64,000 nt of DNA from WHSW01 sp963828755. Lineage in GTDB: Bacteria > Actinomycetota > Thermoleophilia > Solirubrobacterales > 70-9. The position numbers and the translations under genes were made by a program. This document shows, one piece after another, positions 16,786 through 25,140 of the stretch (within the stretch, counting starts at the first letter, position 1; the number at the start of each line of letters is the position of its first letter). The notes beneath the pieces are model-generated. The model saw nothing but the letters and a program-made list of their open reading frames with translations. It was not told the DNA's origin and searched no databases. The DNA is taken from contig CAWHFY010000013.1 of NCBI GenBank assembly GCA_963828755.1, forward strand, positions 128,440 through 192,439, in the 5' to 3' direction.

Positions 16786-17820
16786 ATGAGTAGCCAGGGT
16801 CAGATCGAGCCCCTGCAGGCGCCCCTCGAGGCGGCGGGGCCCGTCGAGGTGCCGCTGATTCGCACCTTCATCCGCGACTTCGCCGAGGGCGACTCGGTCG
16901 CCGCGGCGTTCGCGGTCCGCGAGCGCGAGCGGCGCAGCCGCCGCAACGGCGACGACTTCCTGCGCCTCGTGCTCTGCGATCGCACCGGCTCGGTCGAGGC
17001 GGTCGTGTGGGACGACGTCGAGGAGTGCTTCGACGGCGCCGCGCCGGGGTCCGTCGTCTTCGTCGAGGGTCGGTTCTCGGTTCACCCCCAGTACGGAGCC
17101 AAGATCACGGTGCGCTCGCTGCGCGCCGCGAGCGAGGACGAGTACGAGCACGACGACCTCGCCGAGGGCCCGCCGGTCGCCGCCGACGTGCTCGAGGCCG
17201 ACCTGCGCTCCCTGCTCGAAACGATCCAGAACCCGCAGCTGCGGCAGCTGCTCGACCGCTTCTTCGCTCCGGATTCGAAGCTCTGGAAGCGCTTCCGGGT
17301 CGCACCGGCGGCGAAGTACTACCACCAGGCCTATCCCCACGGGCTCATGGACCACACGGTCTCGGTCGCCCAGGCGGTCAGCGCGGCCGCGGCGGCCTTC
17401 CCCGGCCTCGACCGTGACGTCGCGGTCACCGGAGCGCTGTTGCACGACATCGGCAAGACCCAGGCCTACAACGACGATCCGCTCGCGATCGACCTCACCG
17501 ACGCAGGCCGCCTGCTGGGCGAGATCCCCCTCGGCTACTACCTGGTGCGCCGCACGATCGAGACGATCGACGGCTTCGATCCCGAGCTCGCCCAGGCCGT
17601 CCTGCACATCGTCCTCTCCCACCACGGCAAGCTCGAGAACGGCTCGCCGGTTGTGCCGGCGACCCGCGAGGCGACCCTGGTGCACGCGATGGACAACCTC
17701 GGCGGAACGCTCGGCAGCTTCGACCGGATCGAGCGCGAGCTGCCCGACGGGCAGGCGTGGTCGCGGTTCGACCGCGGCCTCGACTCGGCCGCGTACTTCG
17801 GCCACCGTCGCGCTGCATAG
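16786..17820 (+). CDS. OB-fold plus HD-domain 3'-5' exoribonuclease (YhaM-like)
   Basis: A 344-residue protein with an N-terminal OB-fold nucleic-acid-binding domain (FLRLVLCDRTGSVEAVVWDD at about 66-85, then the FVEGRFSVHPQYGAKITV strands). A C-terminal HD phosphohydrolase domain follows (YPHGLMDHTVSVAQA, then LLHDIGKTQAY, then VLSHHGKLE). This is the YhaM/CBF1 arrangement, a Mn-dependent 3'-5' exonuclease. A TCTAAT at about 16770-16775 placed 10 bp before ATG 16786 suggests a near-leaderless start there. An in-frame ATG 54 bp upstream would add an atypical Arg-rich extension. A paralogue with altered HD motif is at 48.0-48.9 kb. Confidence 0.88.
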   Translation: MSSQGQIEPLQAPLEAAGPVEVPLIRTFIRDFAEGDSVAAAFAVRERERRSRRNGDDFLRLVLCDRTGSVEAVVWDDVEECFDGAAPGSVVFVEGRFSVHPQYGAKITVRSLRAASEDEYEHDDLAEGPPVAADVLEADLRSLLETIQNPQLRQLLDRFFAPDSKLWKRFRVAPAAKYYHQAYPHGLMDHTVSVAQAVSAAAAAFPGLDRDVAVTGALLHDIGKTQAYNDDPLAIDLTDAGRLLGEIPLGYYLVRRTIETIDGFDPELAQAVLHIVLSHHGKLENGSPVVPATREATLVHAMDNLGGTLGSFDRIERELPDGQAWSRFDRGLDSAAYFGHRRAA

Positions 17821-17889
17821 GCGATCCTCGGCGGCGACCGTGACATTCGCCTCGATCTGCGACGCCAACGTAACGCTCGGCGTGGCGAC

Positions 17890-18195
17890 TCAGTTGAAGC
17901 GGTTGATGCAGCGGCTGATCTGCTGCTGATTCGCGCCGCCACCGCTGTTCACGGCGCGCTCGATGCAGTCCTGGAGGCGGTTGGTGTCCGAGCTCGAGTC
18001 GAAGGCGTCGTCGATCTGTGACTGGACGTCGCCCGGCAGGTCGTCGAACCCGTTGAACGAGTTGCTGAAGGTGTCGAACGCCGAGTTGGTGGTATCGAGC
18101 GTCGGCTTGACGATGAAGAGGTAGACGGCGCCGAGGATCGCCACGGTGGTGACGATCTTGATGATCGGGTTGATGACTGTGCCGGCGCCAAGCAT
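17890..18195 (-). CDS. Membrane-anchored small protein, MLGAGTVINP family, copy 1
   Basis: A 101-residue protein whose first 33 residues are nearly the same as those of the next gene upstream: MLGAGTVINPIIK, then VTTVAIL and a short hydrophobic run ending IVKPTLDTT. This is one membrane helix with no lipobox. The rest is polar (NSFNGFDDLPGDVQSQIDDAF) and ends with two cysteines 20 residues apart (LQDCIERAV and ISRCINRF). I do not recognise the family. The tandem pair, 35 bp apart on the same strand, points to a local duplication with diverged outer domains. Confidence 0.65.
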   Translation of the reverse strand: MLGAGTVINPIIKIVTTVAILGAVYLFIVKPTLDTTNSAFDTFSNSFNGFDDLPGDVQSQIDDAFDSSSDTNRLQDCIERAVNSGGGANQQQISRCINRFN

Positions 18196-18230
18196 GTGAT
18201 CCCCCCGCGGGGCGCGGATCGACCGGAAAT

Positions 18231-18740
18231 CTAGCCGAACAGCAGGTCGTCGGCGAGGTCCTTACAGCGCTGCATCGCCGCGGGCGCGAAGCCGGCGCCC
18301 TTGACGCATTCGCGGACCCGGTCGGCGCCGCCCTCGTCTCCCTGGGCCGCAAGGCTGTCGGAGTAGGCGAGCGCGAAGCTGCGATCCGACTGCACCGTGT
18401 GGACGAGCTTCTCGCCCTGGTCCTCGCAGCGGCCCATCGCGCGGACACTGTCGCCGGCCTTCCTGATGCAGCCCTTGATCTCCCGCGCCGCAGCCGGCCA
18501 GGTGCTCTGGAGGCTGTTCGCGAACGCCTCGGCGCGGCTGCGCGAAAAGGAGAGGTCAGCGTCGGCGCTCGCCTGCTGGCTCTGCTGTTGGGCGTTGCGT
18601 ACCTGCTCGTTGACCGAGTCGACCGCCCTCTCGGTTGTGTCGAGCACCGGGCGGACGATGAAGATGCCGACCGCGGCCAGGATCGCCACCGTCGTGACCA
18701 CCTTGATGATCGGGTTGATCACCGTTCCTGCGCCGAGCAC
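18231..18740 (-). CDS. Membrane-anchored protein, MLGAGTVINP family, copy 2
   Basis: A 169-residue paralogue of the preceding gene. The N-terminal 33 residues match almost position for position (MLGAGTVINPIIKVVTTVAI, then IVRPVLDTTERAV). The outer part is longer: a Gln/Ala-rich helical stretch (VRNAQQQSQQASADAD) and then two cysteine pairs, IKGCIRKAGDSVRAMGRCED and RECVKGAGFAPAAMQRCKDL, each spaced 12-13 residues apart. That suggests an internal duplication of a disulfide-linked helical hairpin, probably outside the membrane. Start is GTG 18740, next to an inverted repeat in the divergent promoter region shared with the PafB-like gene. Confidence 0.65.
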   Translation of the reverse strand: MLGAGTVINPIIKVVTTVAILAAVGIFIVRPVLDTTERAVDSVNEQVRNAQQQSQQASADADLSFSRSRAEAFANSLQSTWPAAAREIKGCIRKAGDSVRAMGRCEDQGEKLVHTVQSDRSFALAYSDSLAAQGDEGGADRVRECVKGAGFAPAAMQRCKDLADDLLFG

Positions 18741-18768
18741 GCGCAGAATCTAACGCGACCGTCCCCGG

Positions 18769-18803
18769 GTACGGCGCAATTAGCGCAGTTTGCGCATCCG
18801 TAC
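18769..18803. promoter_or_regulatory. Inverted repeat in the divergent promoter region
   Basis: Nested arms GTACGG (18769-18774) with CCGTAC (18798-18803), and CGCAA (18775-18779) with TTGCG (18790-18794), lie between the start of the membrane-anchored protein gene and the PafB-like gene. A CAATAT at 18825-18830 could be the -10 of the latter. The palindrome is a candidate operator; the binding protein is unknown. Confidence 0.4.
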
Positions 18804-18844
18804 GGCGACGTAGCCCCGAGCGGCCAATATCCTCGACGCGAGGT

Positions 18845-19868
18845 ATGGCGAAGGACACCGAGAAGCTGATCCGCCAGCTCTCGTTGATCTCATTCTTGAT
18901 GGCCAACCGTCGGCCGGTGTCGGCGCTGGAGATCAAGCGCGAGGTCGAGGGCTACAGCTCGATGAACGAGGATGCGTTCGCGCGGCGTTTTTACGCCGAC
19001 CGCGCCGAGCTCGAGAGCCTCGGGATCTCGCTTCAGGTCGAGAAGCCGTCAGAGGGGTTCTTCGAGGCCGAGCTCTACGCCCTGCCGCCCGAGAACTACT
19101 ACCTGCCCGCGATCGAGTTCTCCGACTCCGAGCTGGCCGCCTTGCGCACCGCGCTCGGCCTGCTCGACGGCGAGTTCGCCTACGCGGAGCCGTTGCGCCT
19201 CGCGCTGCAGCAGGTCTCCTGGGGCCGCCCGAGCCCGATCACCGAGCAGGAGGAGGCGCCGATCGACGTCAAGCTCTCGACCGCAGGCTCGGGTCGCGAG
19301 CTGTCGCAGCGGCTGGCGAAGATCGAGACGGCGATCTCGCGCCGCAAGACGATCGAGTTCTCCTACTACTCGCTGCAGCGCGACGACCTCTCCGACCGCA
19401 AGGTCAACCCCTACCACCTGGTCTTTCGCGACGGCCAGTTCTATTTGATCGGCTACTCGCACGAGCGCGAGGGCACCCGGGTCTTCCGGCTCTCGCGGAT
19501 CCGGGGCAAGGTCTCCTACGCGACGAAGGCCGAGCACGACTTCGGGGCCCCGGAGGACTTCGACCCCCGCGACTACGGACGTCGCTCCGACTGGCAGATG
19601 GGTGAGCCCCAGGGAACCGCGACGATCTTCCTGCGCGAGCGGATCGTCTGGCTGGTCGAGCGCGACTTCAGCCGCCACGGCTCGCTGCGAAAGGCCGAGC
19701 GCAGCGACGGCGTCAAGGGCCGCGGCATGATCTTCGAGACCGAGTACTCCTCGGCGCGCCAGCTGATCTCGTGGGTTCTCTCCTGGCGCGAGAACGCCCG
19801 CCTGCTCGACCCACCCGAGCTCGCCGCCGAGGCCGACGAGCGCCTCGCGCTGCTGCGCTCTCGCCACC
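18845..19868 (+). CDS. pafB: WYL-domain transcriptional regulator, PafB-like half
   Basis: The N-terminal winged helix (KLIRQLSLISFLMANRRPVS, ALEIKREVEGYSS) and a WYL-type ligand domain (KTIEFSYYSLQRDD, KVNPYHLVFRDGQFYLIGYS) match PafB, the partner of PafC. PafBC is the LexA-independent DNA-damage activator of actinobacteria. The frame does not stop where PafB proteins normally end. A one-base shift near 19865 links it to the PafC-like part, so the locus is either a natural PafB-PafC fusion of about 688 residues with a sequence error, or two genes whose first stop has been lost. Start is ATG 18845. Confidence 0.85.
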
Positions 19869-20912
19869 GTGGGCGAGTTCGACGTCGCGAAAACGGTCAG
19901 CCGACCGCTCGCCGAGGGCACGAACGGGCGCCGCAACGGCGCCACGCGCTCCAACGGTCGCGCCGAGTCGGTGATCCGCCCCGAGCGCCTCGCCCGCCTC
20001 GTCACCCTCGCCGGGCTGCTGATCGGGGCCGCGCGCGAGGACGGCAGCCTGCCGACCAGCCAGGTGCTCGAGGAGCTCAACATCTCGCTCGAGGAGTTGC
20101 ACGAGGACCTCGACGTCCTCAACGTCGTCAACTTCGGCGGCGGCACCTACGTCCTCTACGCCGAGATCACCGGCGACCGGATCGAGGTCGACCCCGACAC
20201 CTACGGCGACAACTTCGCCCGCCCGGCGCGCCTCCTGCCGCTCGAAGCCAAGGCCCTGATCGCCGCGATCGACTTGTTCGGCGACCACCTGCCGCAGTCG
20301 GGGCTGCAGACGGCGCGCGGCAAGATCGTCGAGGCACTCGGCCACGACCCGTCGCAGGAGGGCCTCGAGATCGCGCCGGGGCGCGACGACTCCTCGGTCG
20401 TGCGCACGGTCAACGAATCGATCCAGGCGCACCGGGTGCTCGAGCTCCAGTACTACAAGGAGAACGAGGACGACTTCGTCAAGCGCGAGGTCGAGCCCTA
20501 CCAGCTGGTCAAGGGCCCTGAGGGCTGGTACCTCGGCTGCTTCGACCTCGGCCGCGGCGACACGCGGCACTTCCGCCTGGACCGGATGAAGGAGGCGACG
20601 ATGAGCGACGCCGAGTTCGAGCCTCGCGAGGGCGTCGAGGAGATGCTCGCCGAGCAGGAGTGGCTCGTCCACGGTGAGGTCACCTCGGCCGGCATCGCGC
20701 GCGTCTGGGTTGCCCCCGACCGGGCCCGCTGGCTGCGGGAGCAGCGTACGGTGGTCGAGGAGCTCTCCGATGGCGCGGTTGTAGTCGAGGTTCCGTACGG
20801 GTCCGACGAATGGCTCGCCCGCGAGGTCCTCAAGGGCGTCGGCGACCTGGTCGTGCTCGAGCCGAGCGAGGCCCGCGAGGCCGTGCTCAAGGCCGTCGGC
20901 ACGTCCAAGTAG
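19869..20912 (+). CDS. pafC: WYL-domain transcriptional regulator, PafC-like half
   Basis: The second half of the locus. A 40-residue Asn/Arg/Gly-rich linker is followed by an HTH-like segment (RPERLARLVTLAGLLIGAAR, then DGSLPTSQVLEELNISLEEL) and a WYL domain. The WYL domain contains HRVLELQYYKENEDDFVKRE, VEPYQLVKGPEGWYLGCFDL with the WYL-type triad, and a C-terminal WCX-like domain. GTG 19869 is a possible independent start, but the linker and the frame relation to the PafB-like half suit a fusion. By family, it activates recombination and repair genes after DNA damage when bound to single-stranded DNA. Confidence 0.82.
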   Translation: MGEFDVAKTVSRPLAEGTNGRRNGATRSNGRAESVIRPERLARLVTLAGLLIGAAREDGSLPTSQVLEELNISLEELHEDLDVLNVVNFGGGTYVLYAEITGDRIEVDPDTYGDNFARPARLLPLEAKALIAAIDLFGDHLPQSGLQTARGKIVEALGHDPSQEGLEIAPGRDDSSVVRTVNESIQAHRVLELQYYKENEDDFVKREVEPYQLVKGPEGWYLGCFDLGRGDTRHFRLDRMKEATMSDAEFEPREGVEEMLAEQEWLVHGEVTSAGIARVWVAPDRARWLREQRTVVEELSDGAVVVEVPYGSDEWLAREVLKGVGDLVVLEPSEAREAVLKAVGTSK

Positions 20913-20919
20913 GGGAGCC

Positions 20920-21618
20920 GTGGCCGAGTTCGAGCGGCTGGTCGCCCCGAACCCGGGGCCGATGACCCTCGAGGGCACCAACACCTACGTGGTCGAGCGC
21001 GATCCGGCCTGGGTGATCGATCCGGGACCCGACGACGCCGGACACCTCGACCGCGTCCGGGCCGCCGCGCGGGCGCGAGGTGGGATCGGCGGCGTCCTGC
21101 TTACCCACGGCCACGCCGACCACACGGAAGGGGTCGAGCCACTCGGAGCGCCGCTCGCCGCGGCCGGCGAGGCGCCGCTGGAAACGATCCCGACCCCGGG
21201 CCACGCCCCGGACCACGTCAGCTTCGTGAGCGGCACTATCTGCTTTTGCGGCGACTTGATCCTCGGCCACGGATCGGCGATCGTCCCGCCTGCCTCGCAC
21301 GGCGGCTCACTCGCCGATTACATGGACTCGCTACGCAAGCTGCAGGCGCTCGAGCTCGAACTGCTCGCGCCCGGGCACGGCCCACCGATCGACGACCCGG
21401 CGGCCAAGATCGCCGAGTACCTGGATCACCGGCTCGCCCGCGAGCGCGCTCTGGTCGCCGCCCTCGAGGCCGGCGAGCGCTCCCGGACCCGGCTGCTCGA
21501 CGCGGCGTGGGCCGACGTGCCCGTGCCGATGCGCCCGGCGGCGGCCTTGGCCATGCAGGCGCACATCGAGAAGCTCGCGGCCGAGGGCGCCCTCGACTCG
21601 GGCGAGTTGATTGACTGA
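20920..21618 (+). CDS. Metallo-beta-lactamase-fold hydrolase (LACTB2-like)
   Basis: A 232-residue MBL-fold protein with the zinc motif LTHGHADHTEG, further ligands in TPGHAPDH and FCGDLILGHG, and GHGPP in the last metal site. The N-terminal GPMTLEGTNTYVV and C-terminal winged-helix-like region (RLLDAAWADVP, AAALAMQAHIEKLAAEG) are typical of the LACTB2/endoribonuclease-like subgroup. RNA or thioester hydrolysis are both possible. GTG 20920 lies 7 bp after the PafC-like stop, so it is in the same operon. Confidence 0.88.
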   Translation: MAEFERLVAPNPGPMTLEGTNTYVVERDPAWVIDPGPDDAGHLDRVRAAARARGGIGGVLLTHGHADHTEGVEPLGAPLAAAGEAPLETIPTPGHAPDHVSFVSGTICFCGDLILGHGSAIVPPASHGGSLADYMDSLRKLQALELELLAPGHGPPIDDPAAKIAEYLDHRLARERALVAALEAGERSRTRLLDAAWADVPVPMRPAAALAMQAHIEKLAAEGALDSGELID

Positions 21619-21624
21619 CGCGCG

Positions 21625-22095
21625 GTGCCCAGCCGCCGCGACCAGATCAAGCTCAGCGAGGCCGAGCAGGCGGAGCTGCTCGACTCGGAGCGGGTCGTCG
21701 TCGTCAGCTCGATCGGCCCGCGCGGCTGGCCGCACTCGATGCCGATGTGGTTCACCGTTCGTGACGGCGAGCTCTGGGTCTGGACCTTCGCGAAGTCGCA
21801 GAAGGTCCGCAACCTCGAGCGCGACCCGCGGGCGACCCTGCTGATCGAGGCGGGGACCGAGTACACCGAGCTGCGCGGAATCCAGATCGAGGCCGAGGCC
21901 GAGCTGATCCGCGACACGCCGGAGGTCGCCGCGTTCGGGCGCGACCTCGCGATCCGCTACTCGGACGGGATCGACTCGATCGACGGCGATGCCGCGGCGG
22001 CCCTCGAGGCCCAGGCCGCGAAGCGGGTGGCGATCAGATTCGAACCCATCCGCACCGCGACCTGGGACCACCGAAAGCTCGGCGGCACCTACTAG
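21625..22095 (+). CDS. Pyridoxamine 5'-phosphate oxidase-fold protein
   Basis: A 156-residue split-barrel flavin/F420-binding protein of the PPOX class. LLDSERVVVVSSIGPRGWPH and PMWFTVRDGELWVWTFAKS are the usual first strands, and KVRNLERDPRATLLIEAG supplies the cofactor-phosphate contacts. The C terminus RIEP-type segment is AIRFEPIRTATWDHRKL. In actinobacteria many such proteins use F420 or heme rather than FMN, which cannot be decided here. It starts at GTG 21625, 6 bp after the MBL gene, so both follow pafBC in one transcription unit. Confidence 0.85.
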   Translation: MPSRRDQIKLSEAEQAELLDSERVVVVSSIGPRGWPHSMPMWFTVRDGELWVWTFAKSQKVRNLERDPRATLLIEAGTEYTELRGIQIEAEAELIRDTPEVAAFGRDLAIRYSDGIDSIDGDAAAALEAQAAKRVAIRFEPIRTATWDHRKLGGTY

Positions 22096-22096
22096 C

Positions 22097-23215
22097 TCAG
22101 CGCTTGGCGGTGCTGCCGCCGGTGAGCTTCGTGAACTCCTTGTAGGACGGCTTCGCCTGGCCGCTGGTGGTCAGCAGGCCCGAGCTCGAGCACCACGAGC
22201 AGATGCTCGTCGGCGAGTCCTGCCAGCTGAACCAATCCACCGCCTCGACGTGCAGCTTGTTGCGCTGCTTGGCGAAGTACTTGTAGATGTCCCTGAGCAG
22301 GGTCGCCTGGCCCTTCTTCCCGCGGTTCAGCGAGCTGCCGCCCTTCTTCGAGCCGGCGCCGACCTCGGTCACGTACATCGACGCGCCGGAATCGTGGGCC
22401 TTCTTCATGGCCTGCCGGTAGAGGTCGATCTGCGAGGTGACCTTGCCGAGCGTCGCGCCGTACGGGTGCGGGGCGACGGCGTCGAACGTGTCCTTGACCC
22501 CCTTGACCTTGTAGAGCTTCGCCAGGTACTCGGAGCCCAGGATCGCCTTGTGCGAGCCGGCGAGCTCCGGCATCCCGCCGAGCACGACGTCAGCCGACGG
22601 GTCGCGCTGGTCGATCGCCTCGTTGGCGGCGGCGAGCACCTTCGCGTAGTGCTTCGGGTCCGGCTTCGGCAGGAAGAAGCTCTTCGAGTTCTGCTCGTTG
22701 AGGATCTGCCAGACGTGGATCGGGTCCTTCGGCACCTCGGGGTGCAGGGTCCAGAACTCGCCGTCTGGCCCGTAGCGGTCGACGGCCTCGCCGACGAACG
22801 ACTTGAAGGCGTCCAGCGCGGCGGCCGACTTCGGCGCGTAAAGGCCGCACTTCGACGACGTGCAGTTGACGCCGTCGAGGTCCCGCGCGACGAAATTCGG
22901 GGTTCCGAAGATGAACGGCTGCATCTCGATCCCGTTCCTCGCCGCTTCGAGCACGAGCGGGTCGAACGACGACCAATCGTTGTCGTCGGCGCCAACGGCC
23001 TTGTCGACAGCCGCCCAGGTGAGGATCGTCCTCAAGGTGCCGACCTTGCCCGAGCTCATCCGCTCGAAGTCCTTGCTGCCAAGCGACGTCTGCGGGACGA
23101 CACCGAAGAACGATGCCGGTGGCTTGGCCGCGCCGGTGCCGACCCCCACGGTCAACATCGCGAGCGCCGCCACGGCCACCGTGATCGCCGCGCGTGCGTT
23201 CCTGATCAAGATCAA
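22097..23215 (-). CDS. Secreted glycoside hydrolase (GH39/cellulase-like TIM barrel)
   Basis: A 372-residue secreted protein: a signal peptide (RNARAAITVAVAALAMLTVG, cleavage near AKA-type sequence around residue 30) and a TIM-barrel of the clan A type. The acid/base glutamate is in VWQILNEQN and the nucleophile is probably Glu in MYVTEVGAG, a spacing seen in GH39/GH5-like and PslG-like enzymes. FDAVAPHPYGATLG and VDWFSWQDSP complete the active-site rim. Two cysteines near NCTSSKCG and two in SICSWCSS may form disulfides. It likely acts on extracellular polysaccharide. Its stop is 2 bp from the PPOX stop, convergent. Confidence 0.8.
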   Translation of the reverse strand: MILIRNARAAITVAVAALAMLTVGVGTGAAKPPASFFGVVPQTSLGSKDFERMSSGKVGTLRTILTWAAVDKAVGADDNDWSSFDPLVLEAARNGIEMQPFIFGTPNFVARDLDGVNCTSSKCGLYAPKSAAALDAFKSFVGEAVDRYGPDGEFWTLHPEVPKDPIHVWQILNEQNSKSFFLPKPDPKHYAKVLAAANEAIDQRDPSADVVLGGMPELAGSHKAILGSEYLAKLYKVKGVKDTFDAVAPHPYGATLGKVTSQIDLYRQAMKKAHDSGASMYVTEVGAGSKKGGSSLNRGKKGQATLLRDIYKYFAKQRNKLHVEAVDWFSWQDSPTSICSWCSSSGLLTTSGQAKPSYKEFTKLTGGSTAKR

Positions 23216-23370
23216 TTCCTCCGTCTCTAGCTTTCCATCTGCCCCAACACGGGTCCGCGCGATGGGTCGCGGTCTGCGACCGCTCTCGGATCCCCCATAC
23301 GGGTGAGGCGTCCGCGCCGAGCCAGGGGACGCTCGGCGGGCGAGGGTAGCGAGAGTGCGCCGCCGCGGTG

Positions 23371-23922
23371 TCAGAAGGGGTTGGTGAACACCGAGTTGAC
23401 GCTGGCGACGCGGCGCCCGCGCCGGTCGAACCCCCGCACCCTAGTCACCACCTGATTGGTCGCCGCGGCGCTCTCGGCGAGGTTCGCGCCGGCAGCGAAA
23501 AAGCGGCCCCGAAAGCCCCACCCGGGCGGCGCTGCGACCGTGCGTAGCCGTTGGACGGGCGCGCCGAGGAAGACGATCTTGACCGTGCGCACCTTGGTCC
23601 CGGCGACCCCGGCGACCAGGGCGGCCGCGCTCGGCAGGCCGAGCGGCCGCTGGCCGACCGCGCTCAGGCCGCGCTTGCCGGGCGCCTCGAATTGGCTCGA
23701 GTAGCTCTGGTAGAGGATGCCGAGGTTGTCGTAGAGGTCGAGCAAAGTGGTGTTCGGCTGCACCGCGTTGGCCCGCCAGGTCGAGTCGAGCGAGGGGAAC
23801 GTGCCGCCGCCGAGGCTCGTGAACTCGGGCTCCTGAGCACGCACCGCCGGGCTCGAGAGCGCCAGCGCGACGCCCGCCAGCGTAATCGCCGCGCCGAACC
23901 TCCCTCGGGCTGCCCTCCACAT
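23371..23922 (-). CDS. Secreted hypothetical protein, 183 aa
   Basis: A 183-residue protein with a signal peptide (residues 1-29, FGAAITLAGVALALSSPAVRA then QEP). The mature part has no recognised domain. It shows a YDNLGILYQSY segment, a Gly/Arg-rich C-terminal half (FRGRFFAAGANLAESAAA, VRGFDRRGRRVASVNSVF) and no cysteines. It lies upstream of, and on the same strand as, the glycoside hydrolase, but 155 bp separate them, so an operon is uncertain. ATG 23922 is 29 bp from the divergent rfbA start. Confidence 0.6.
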   Translation of the reverse strand: MWRAARGRFGAAITLAGVALALSSPAVRAQEPEFTSLGGGTFPSLDSTWRANAVQPNTTLLDLYDNLGILYQSYSSQFEAPGKRGLSAVGQRPLGLPSAAALVAGVAGTKVRTVKIVFLGAPVQRLRTVAAPPGWGFRGRFFAAGANLAESAAATNQVVTRVRGFDRRGRRVASVNSVFTNPF

Positions 23923-23951
23923 CTCGAGCCCAACGCTAGCCTCCCCGGGCG

Positions 23952-25028
23952 ATGGAGGCGCTCAAAGGCCTGATTCTCTCGGGCGGCGCGGGCACGCGGC
24001 TGCGACCGATCACCCACACCTCGGCGAAGCAGCTGGTGCCGGTCGCCAACAAGCCGGTGCTCTTTTACGGGATCGAGGCGCTGGTCGACGCCGGGATTAC
24101 CGAGATCGGGATCATCATCGCGCCCGAGACCGGCGACGAGATCCGCGAGGCGGCCGGCGACGGCTCCCAGTTCGGCGCCACGATCACCTACGTCCCGCAG
24201 GACGAGCCAGCCGGGCTCGCCCACGCGGTGCTCACCGCCGAGGAGTTCCTCGGCGACTCGCCGTTCGTCATGTACCTCGGCGACAACCTGCTGCGCGATG
24301 GGATCACCGACCTCGTCACGGCCTTCCGTGAGCACGCCCCGGAGGCGCTGATCCTGCTCACCCGGGTCACCGACCCGTGGCACTACGGGGTGGCCGAGCT
24401 CGACGGCGACGCGGTCGTCCGCCTGGTCGAGAAGCCGACCGAGCCGCCGAGCGACATGGCTCTGGTTGGCGTCTACATGTTCACCCCCGCAATCTTCGAG
24501 GCCGCACGGGCGATCGAGCCCTCGCCGCGCGGCGAGCTCGAGATCACCGACGCGATCCAGCACCTGATCGACTCGGGCTCGCGGGTCGAGAGCCACACCG
24601 TCGGCGGCTGGTGGAAGGACACCGGCCAGCTCGCCGACATGCTCGAGGCGAACCGGCTCGTGCTCGAGGACCTCGTCCGTCGGATCGACGGCGAGCTCGA
24701 CGACGAGAGCCGGGTCGAGGGTCGGGTCGTGATCGAGAAAGGGGCGAAGCTCGAGCGCTCGCTGGTCCGCGGGCCGGCCGTGATTGGCGCCGGCGCGCGG
24801 ATCGTCGACTCCTACGTCGGCCCGTACACCTCGATCGACTGCGGGGTCGAGGTGATCGGGACCGAGGTCGAGCACTCGATCCTGCTCGCCGGGGCGAGCG
24901 TCACGAACCTGCCGGCGCGGATCGAGGCGAGCCTCCTCGGCAAGGGCGTCAAGCTCGCCCGCGGCGAGGGGATGCCGAAGACGCTCAGCATGATCGTGGG
25001 CGACAAGTCGGAGATCACGATCCCGTGA
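23952..25028 (+). CDS. rfbA: Glucose-1-phosphate thymidylyltransferase, long form
   Basis: The first enzyme of dTDP-L-rhamnose synthesis: dTTP plus glucose-1-phosphate to dTDP-glucose. The nucleotidyltransferase signature LSGGAGTRLRPITHTSAKQL is at the N terminus, with YLGDNLL (metal Asp) and VEKPTEPPSD. At 358 residues it is the long type, with a left-handed beta-helix tail (VEGRVVIEKGAKLERSLVRG, then PAVIGAGARI) found in archaea and actinobacteria rather than the short 290-residue RmlA. It is first in an rfbA-rfbD-rfbB-rfbC operon and is separated from rfbD by a directly repeated 46-bp element. Confidence 0.95.
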   Translation: MEALKGLILSGGAGTRLRPITHTSAKQLVPVANKPVLFYGIEALVDAGITEIGIIIAPETGDEIREAAGDGSQFGATITYVPQDEPAGLAHAVLTAEEFLGDSPFVMYLGDNLLRDGITDLVTAFREHAPEALILLTRVTDPWHYGVAELDGDAVVRLVEKPTEPPSDMALVGVYMFTPAIFEAARAIEPSPRGELEITDAIQHLIDSGSRVESHTVGGWWKDTGQLADMLEANRLVLEDLVRRIDGELDDESRVEGRVVIEKGAKLERSLVRGPAVIGAGARIVDSYVGPYTSIDCGVEVIGTEVEHSILLAGASVTNLPARIEASLLGKGVKLARGEGMPKTLSMIVGDKSEITIP

Positions 25029-25138
25029 GGCGGAGCGAAGCGAAGCCGAACCGCGCCGCCGTTGAGGCGCCTGAAGCCGAACGCGCTGCCTCGAGGCGGA
25101 GCGAAGCGAAGCCGAACCGCGCCGCCGTTGAGGCGCCT
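25027..25138 (+). repeat. Two direct 46-bp copies of an intercistronic element
   Basis: Perfect copies at 25027-25072 and 25093-25138, beginning GAGGCGGAGCGAAGCGAAGC and ending CCGTTGAGGCGCCT, are separated by 20 bp. The 66-bp period is a multiple of three. The first copy starts inside the rfbA stop codon, and the second ends two bases before the rfbD ATG. One forward frame is open and reads SEAKPNRAAVEAP twice. A shorter relative lies between sucC and sucD. Confidence 0.85.
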
Positions 25139-25140
25139 AA

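Noticed and set aside
19870..20521. The first WYL frame continuing for another 220 codons
   Set aside because: The extension has shadow composition, and the PafC-like protein is encoded in the neighbouring frame.
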